DNA of 9,153 nt. Source: an uncultured beta proteobacterium (GTDB lineage Bacteria > Pseudomonadota > Gammaproteobacteria > Burkholderiales > Burkholderiaceae). The notes under the pieces are model-generated. The model was not told where the DNA came from. It made no database searches and worked only from the letters and a program-made list of their open reading frames with translations. The stretch spans positions 1 to 9,153 of the forward strand of contig CAIVXR010000218.1 of assembly GCA_903909925.1 (NCBI GenBank), in the 5' to 3' direction. Position numbers and translations under genes: made by a program. This document shows, one piece after another, positions 7,657 through 9,153 of this stretch. Numbering within the stretch: position 1 is the stretch's first letter; each line of letters begins with the position of its first letter.

Positions 7657-8207
7657 TGGCAGATGGTTTCTTAAGTCGCTGGTCTAAGCGTAAAGCGGGT
7701 AAGGAAGATGATCTAGTAGAGCAGCCTAAAGAAACTCCTCAGATTCTTGCACCCGCATCTACCGATGCAGAAACCAAGCCACCAGCATCTCTAGAGGATG
7801 TAGAGAAGATTGATCGTTTTGATCCTGACTTCTCTGCTTTCATGAAGCCCGATGTAGATCCTGCAGTTCAGCAGGCTGCACTAAAAAAGATGTTTACTGA
7901 CCCCCATTTCAATGTGATGGATGGTTTAGACATCTATATAGATGACTACTCAAAACCTGATCCTTTGCCGCCAGGCATGCTGGAAAGAATGGTGCAGAGC
8001 GATATGCTAGGGCTTTTCAGCAAGACTGATGATGCTTCCAACACCAAGGAAGAGAAATCTGTGAAGCAGGCGCCAGGAACTCAATCTGATCAGAGCCTTT
8101 TAGAGGCCCAAGACCAAACTGATTTAACATCCACAGATCCCACGGAGCAGACAAAAACTGCTCACTTGGATGAAGTGCCAATTGAGCCCACCCAGAAAAA
8201 AACTTAA
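7656..8207 (+). CDS. DUF3306 domain protein, formate dehydrogenase-associated
   Basis: DUF3306 is recognised by the N-terminal GFLSRWSKRK (4-13) and the core with IDRFDPDFSAFMKPDVDP (52-69), ALKKMFTDPHFNVMDGLDIY (75-94) and PLPPGMLERMV (103-113). The C-terminal third is rich in Asp, Glu, Gln, Thr and Ser and looks disordered. No catalytic motif or cysteine is present, so it is more likely a binding or scaffold protein than an enzyme. Two ATGs stand in tandem at 7653 and 7656. GGAGG (7647-7651) is 1 base from the first and 4 from the second, so I prefer 7656, giving 183 residues and a TGATG overlap with DUF3305. The alternative 7653 adds one Met. The next gene starts 11 bases after the stop. 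Function is unknown beyond the association with formate dehydrogenase clusters. Confidence 0.83.
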   Translation: MADGFLSRWSKRKAGKEDDLVEQPKETPQILAPASTDAETKPPASLEDVEKIDRFDPDFSAFMKPDVDPAVQQAALKKMFTDPHFNVMDGLDIYIDDYSKPDPLPPGMLERMVQSDMLGLFSKTDDASNTKEEKSVKQAPGTQSDQSLLEAQDQTDLTSTDPTEQTKTAHLDEVPIEPTQKKT

Positions 8208-8218
8208 GAAGATAGTGC

Positions 8219-9153
8219 ATGAGTCAAAAACTAGTATGTAACTGTAATGGCACCATGCCTTTGGATGCAAAGGCACTTGGCGTTCCAGTTCATCGCTCCT
8301 TGTGTAGGCAGGAAGTTGGTTCTTTCTTAAAGGCGCTCGATGGATCTGATTCATTGGTGGTTGCTTGCACCCAAGAGGGTGCTCTTTTTAATGAGTTAGC
8401 AGAGCAGTCAGAAAAGCCTTTGGTAGCGCCTCTACGTTTTGTCAATATTCGTGAAGTGGCGGGTTGGACCCAAGAGGCTAAAGCTTCTGGACCAAAGATT
8501 GCTGCTTTGCTTGCTCTAGCTGATATGCCACAAGCTGAGCCTGTACCTGTTGTGAATTATGAGAGTCAAGGCAGACTCTTCATTATTGGTGCAGGATCTG
8601 TAGCATTGCCTTGGGCAGAAAAACTGAGCGGGTCATTAGATGTTTCTGTCTTGTGTACTGAGCCTGGTGATTTACCTCTGGCGCGTAACTACCCCATCTA
8701 TACCGGTGCAGTGACTAAGCTCGATGGCTATCTTGGTAAGTTCTCAGTCGATTGGGATCTACAAAACCCAATTGATCCAGAAATGTGTACTCGATGTGGC
8801 GCCTGTGTTGAGGTCTGCCCAGAGAATGCGATTGATCTCTCATTTCAGATTGATTTGAGTAAGTGCAAATCACATCGCGATTGCGTTACTGCATGTGCAA
8901 GCATTGGGGCAATTTCTTTTGATCGTAAGGACCGTGAGCGTAATGCAGAATTTGATTTGATTTTAGATCTGCGTGCGGATCCCAAAATGCGCATGAGTCA
9001 AACACCTCAGGGGTATTTTGCTCCCGGCCAGGACCCCCTAGAGCAAGCTTTAGTAGTTAATCAATTATTAGAAATGGTTGGTGAGTTTGAGAAGCCAAAG
9101 TATTTTGTCTATAACGAAAAAATTTGCGCACATGGCCGTAATGGCAAAGTAGG
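8219..9153 (+). CDS. Multi-cluster 4Fe-4S ferredoxin-type protein with HdrA-like N-terminus, truncated by window edge
   Basis: The frame is open from ATG 8219 to the window end (311 codons), so the C-terminus is not seen. Residues 1-105 hold four cysteines (Cys7 and Cys9 in VCNCNG, Cys29, Cys50 in VVACTQEG) and the segment FVNIREVAGW (74-83). Residues 119-147 have a Rossmann-like GRLFIIGAGSVA. A ferredoxin domain follows: Cys190, 193, 196, 200 in a full C-x2-C-x2-C-x3-CP motif, then Cys216, His219, Cys222, Cys226, where His stands at a normal Cys position and no Pro follows. The end, KICAHGRNGKVG (301 on), looks like the start of a further cluster motif that would continue past the window. 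This type of protein is encoded with DUF3305/DUF3306 and formate dehydrogenase in Burkholderiales; electron transfer is the likely role. A weak AGAAGA (8207-8212) precedes the start. It is probably co-transcribed with apbC. Confidence 0.87.
   Translation, partial: MSQKLVCNCNGTMPLDAKALGVPVHRSLCRQEVGSFLKALDGSDSLVVACTQEGALFNELAEQSEKPLVAPLRFVNIREVAGWTQEAKASGPKIAALLALADMPQAEPVPVVNYESQGRLFIIGAGSVALPWAEKLSGSLDVSVLCTEPGDLPLARNYPIYTGAVTKLDGYLGKFSVDWDLQNPIDPEMCTRCGACVEVCPENAIDLSFQIDLSKCKSHRDCVTACASIGAISFDRKDRERNAEFDLILDLRADPKMRMSQTPQGYFAPGQDPLEQALVVNQLLEMVGEFEKPKYFVYNEKICAHGRNGKV

Noticed and set aside
8017..8354. Minus-strand open frames across the DUF3306/ferredoxin junction
   Set aside because: They overlap two well-supported plus-strand genes and give no recognisable protein.

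Overview
The window looks like chromosome from a freshwater betaproteobacterium, most likely Polynucleobacter or another Burkholderiales. This rests on moderate GC content, dense packing, and the pairing of a DUF3047 lipoprotein, a DUF47/PiT phosphate pair, and a DUF3305-DUF3306-ferredoxin block as seen beside formate dehydrogenase genes in this order. The genus is an inference from gene content, not from a marker gene. All reading frames look intact. I see no mobile element, CRISPR array, tRNA or rRNA, and no gap without a gene longer than about 130 bases.

Layout. (1) Bases 1-770, minus strand: N-terminal 256 residues of an ArnT/PMT-type (GT39-like) membrane glycosyltransferase whose C-terminus lies outside the window. 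(2) Bases 819-1616, plus: a DUF3047 lipoprotein, divergent from the glycosyltransferase and convergent with the next gene. (3) Bases 1624-3897, minus: a CopA-type Cu(+) P1B-ATPase; divergent from it at 3949-4143 is a 64-residue CopZ-like HMA copper chaperone. Together they form a compact copper export and delivery module. (4) Bases 4211-5880, plus: a PhoU-like DUF47 protein and a PiT phosphate permease, separated by 11 bases, forming a two-gene phosphate module. (5) Bases 6014-9153, plus: a tightly packed operon of apbC/mrp (Fe-S carrier ATPase), DUF3305, DUF3306 and a multi-cluster 4Fe-4S protein that runs off the window. This block probably continues into formate dehydrogenase structural and maturation genes.

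The most interesting material is in region 5. The last protein has an N-terminal region whose order of motifs (CxC, C, VVAC, NIRE-x3-W) resembles the N-terminus of heterodisulfide reductase subunit HdrA. A much shortened Rossmann-like segment follows, then a ferredoxin domain whose second cluster motif has His in place of one Cys. Its genetic coupling to the Fe-S carrier ApbC suggests dedicated cluster supply for a formate-linked electron-transfer system. A second point is that the copper ATPase has Phe where the Cu(+)-ATPase motif N(x6)YN(x4)P normally has Tyr.
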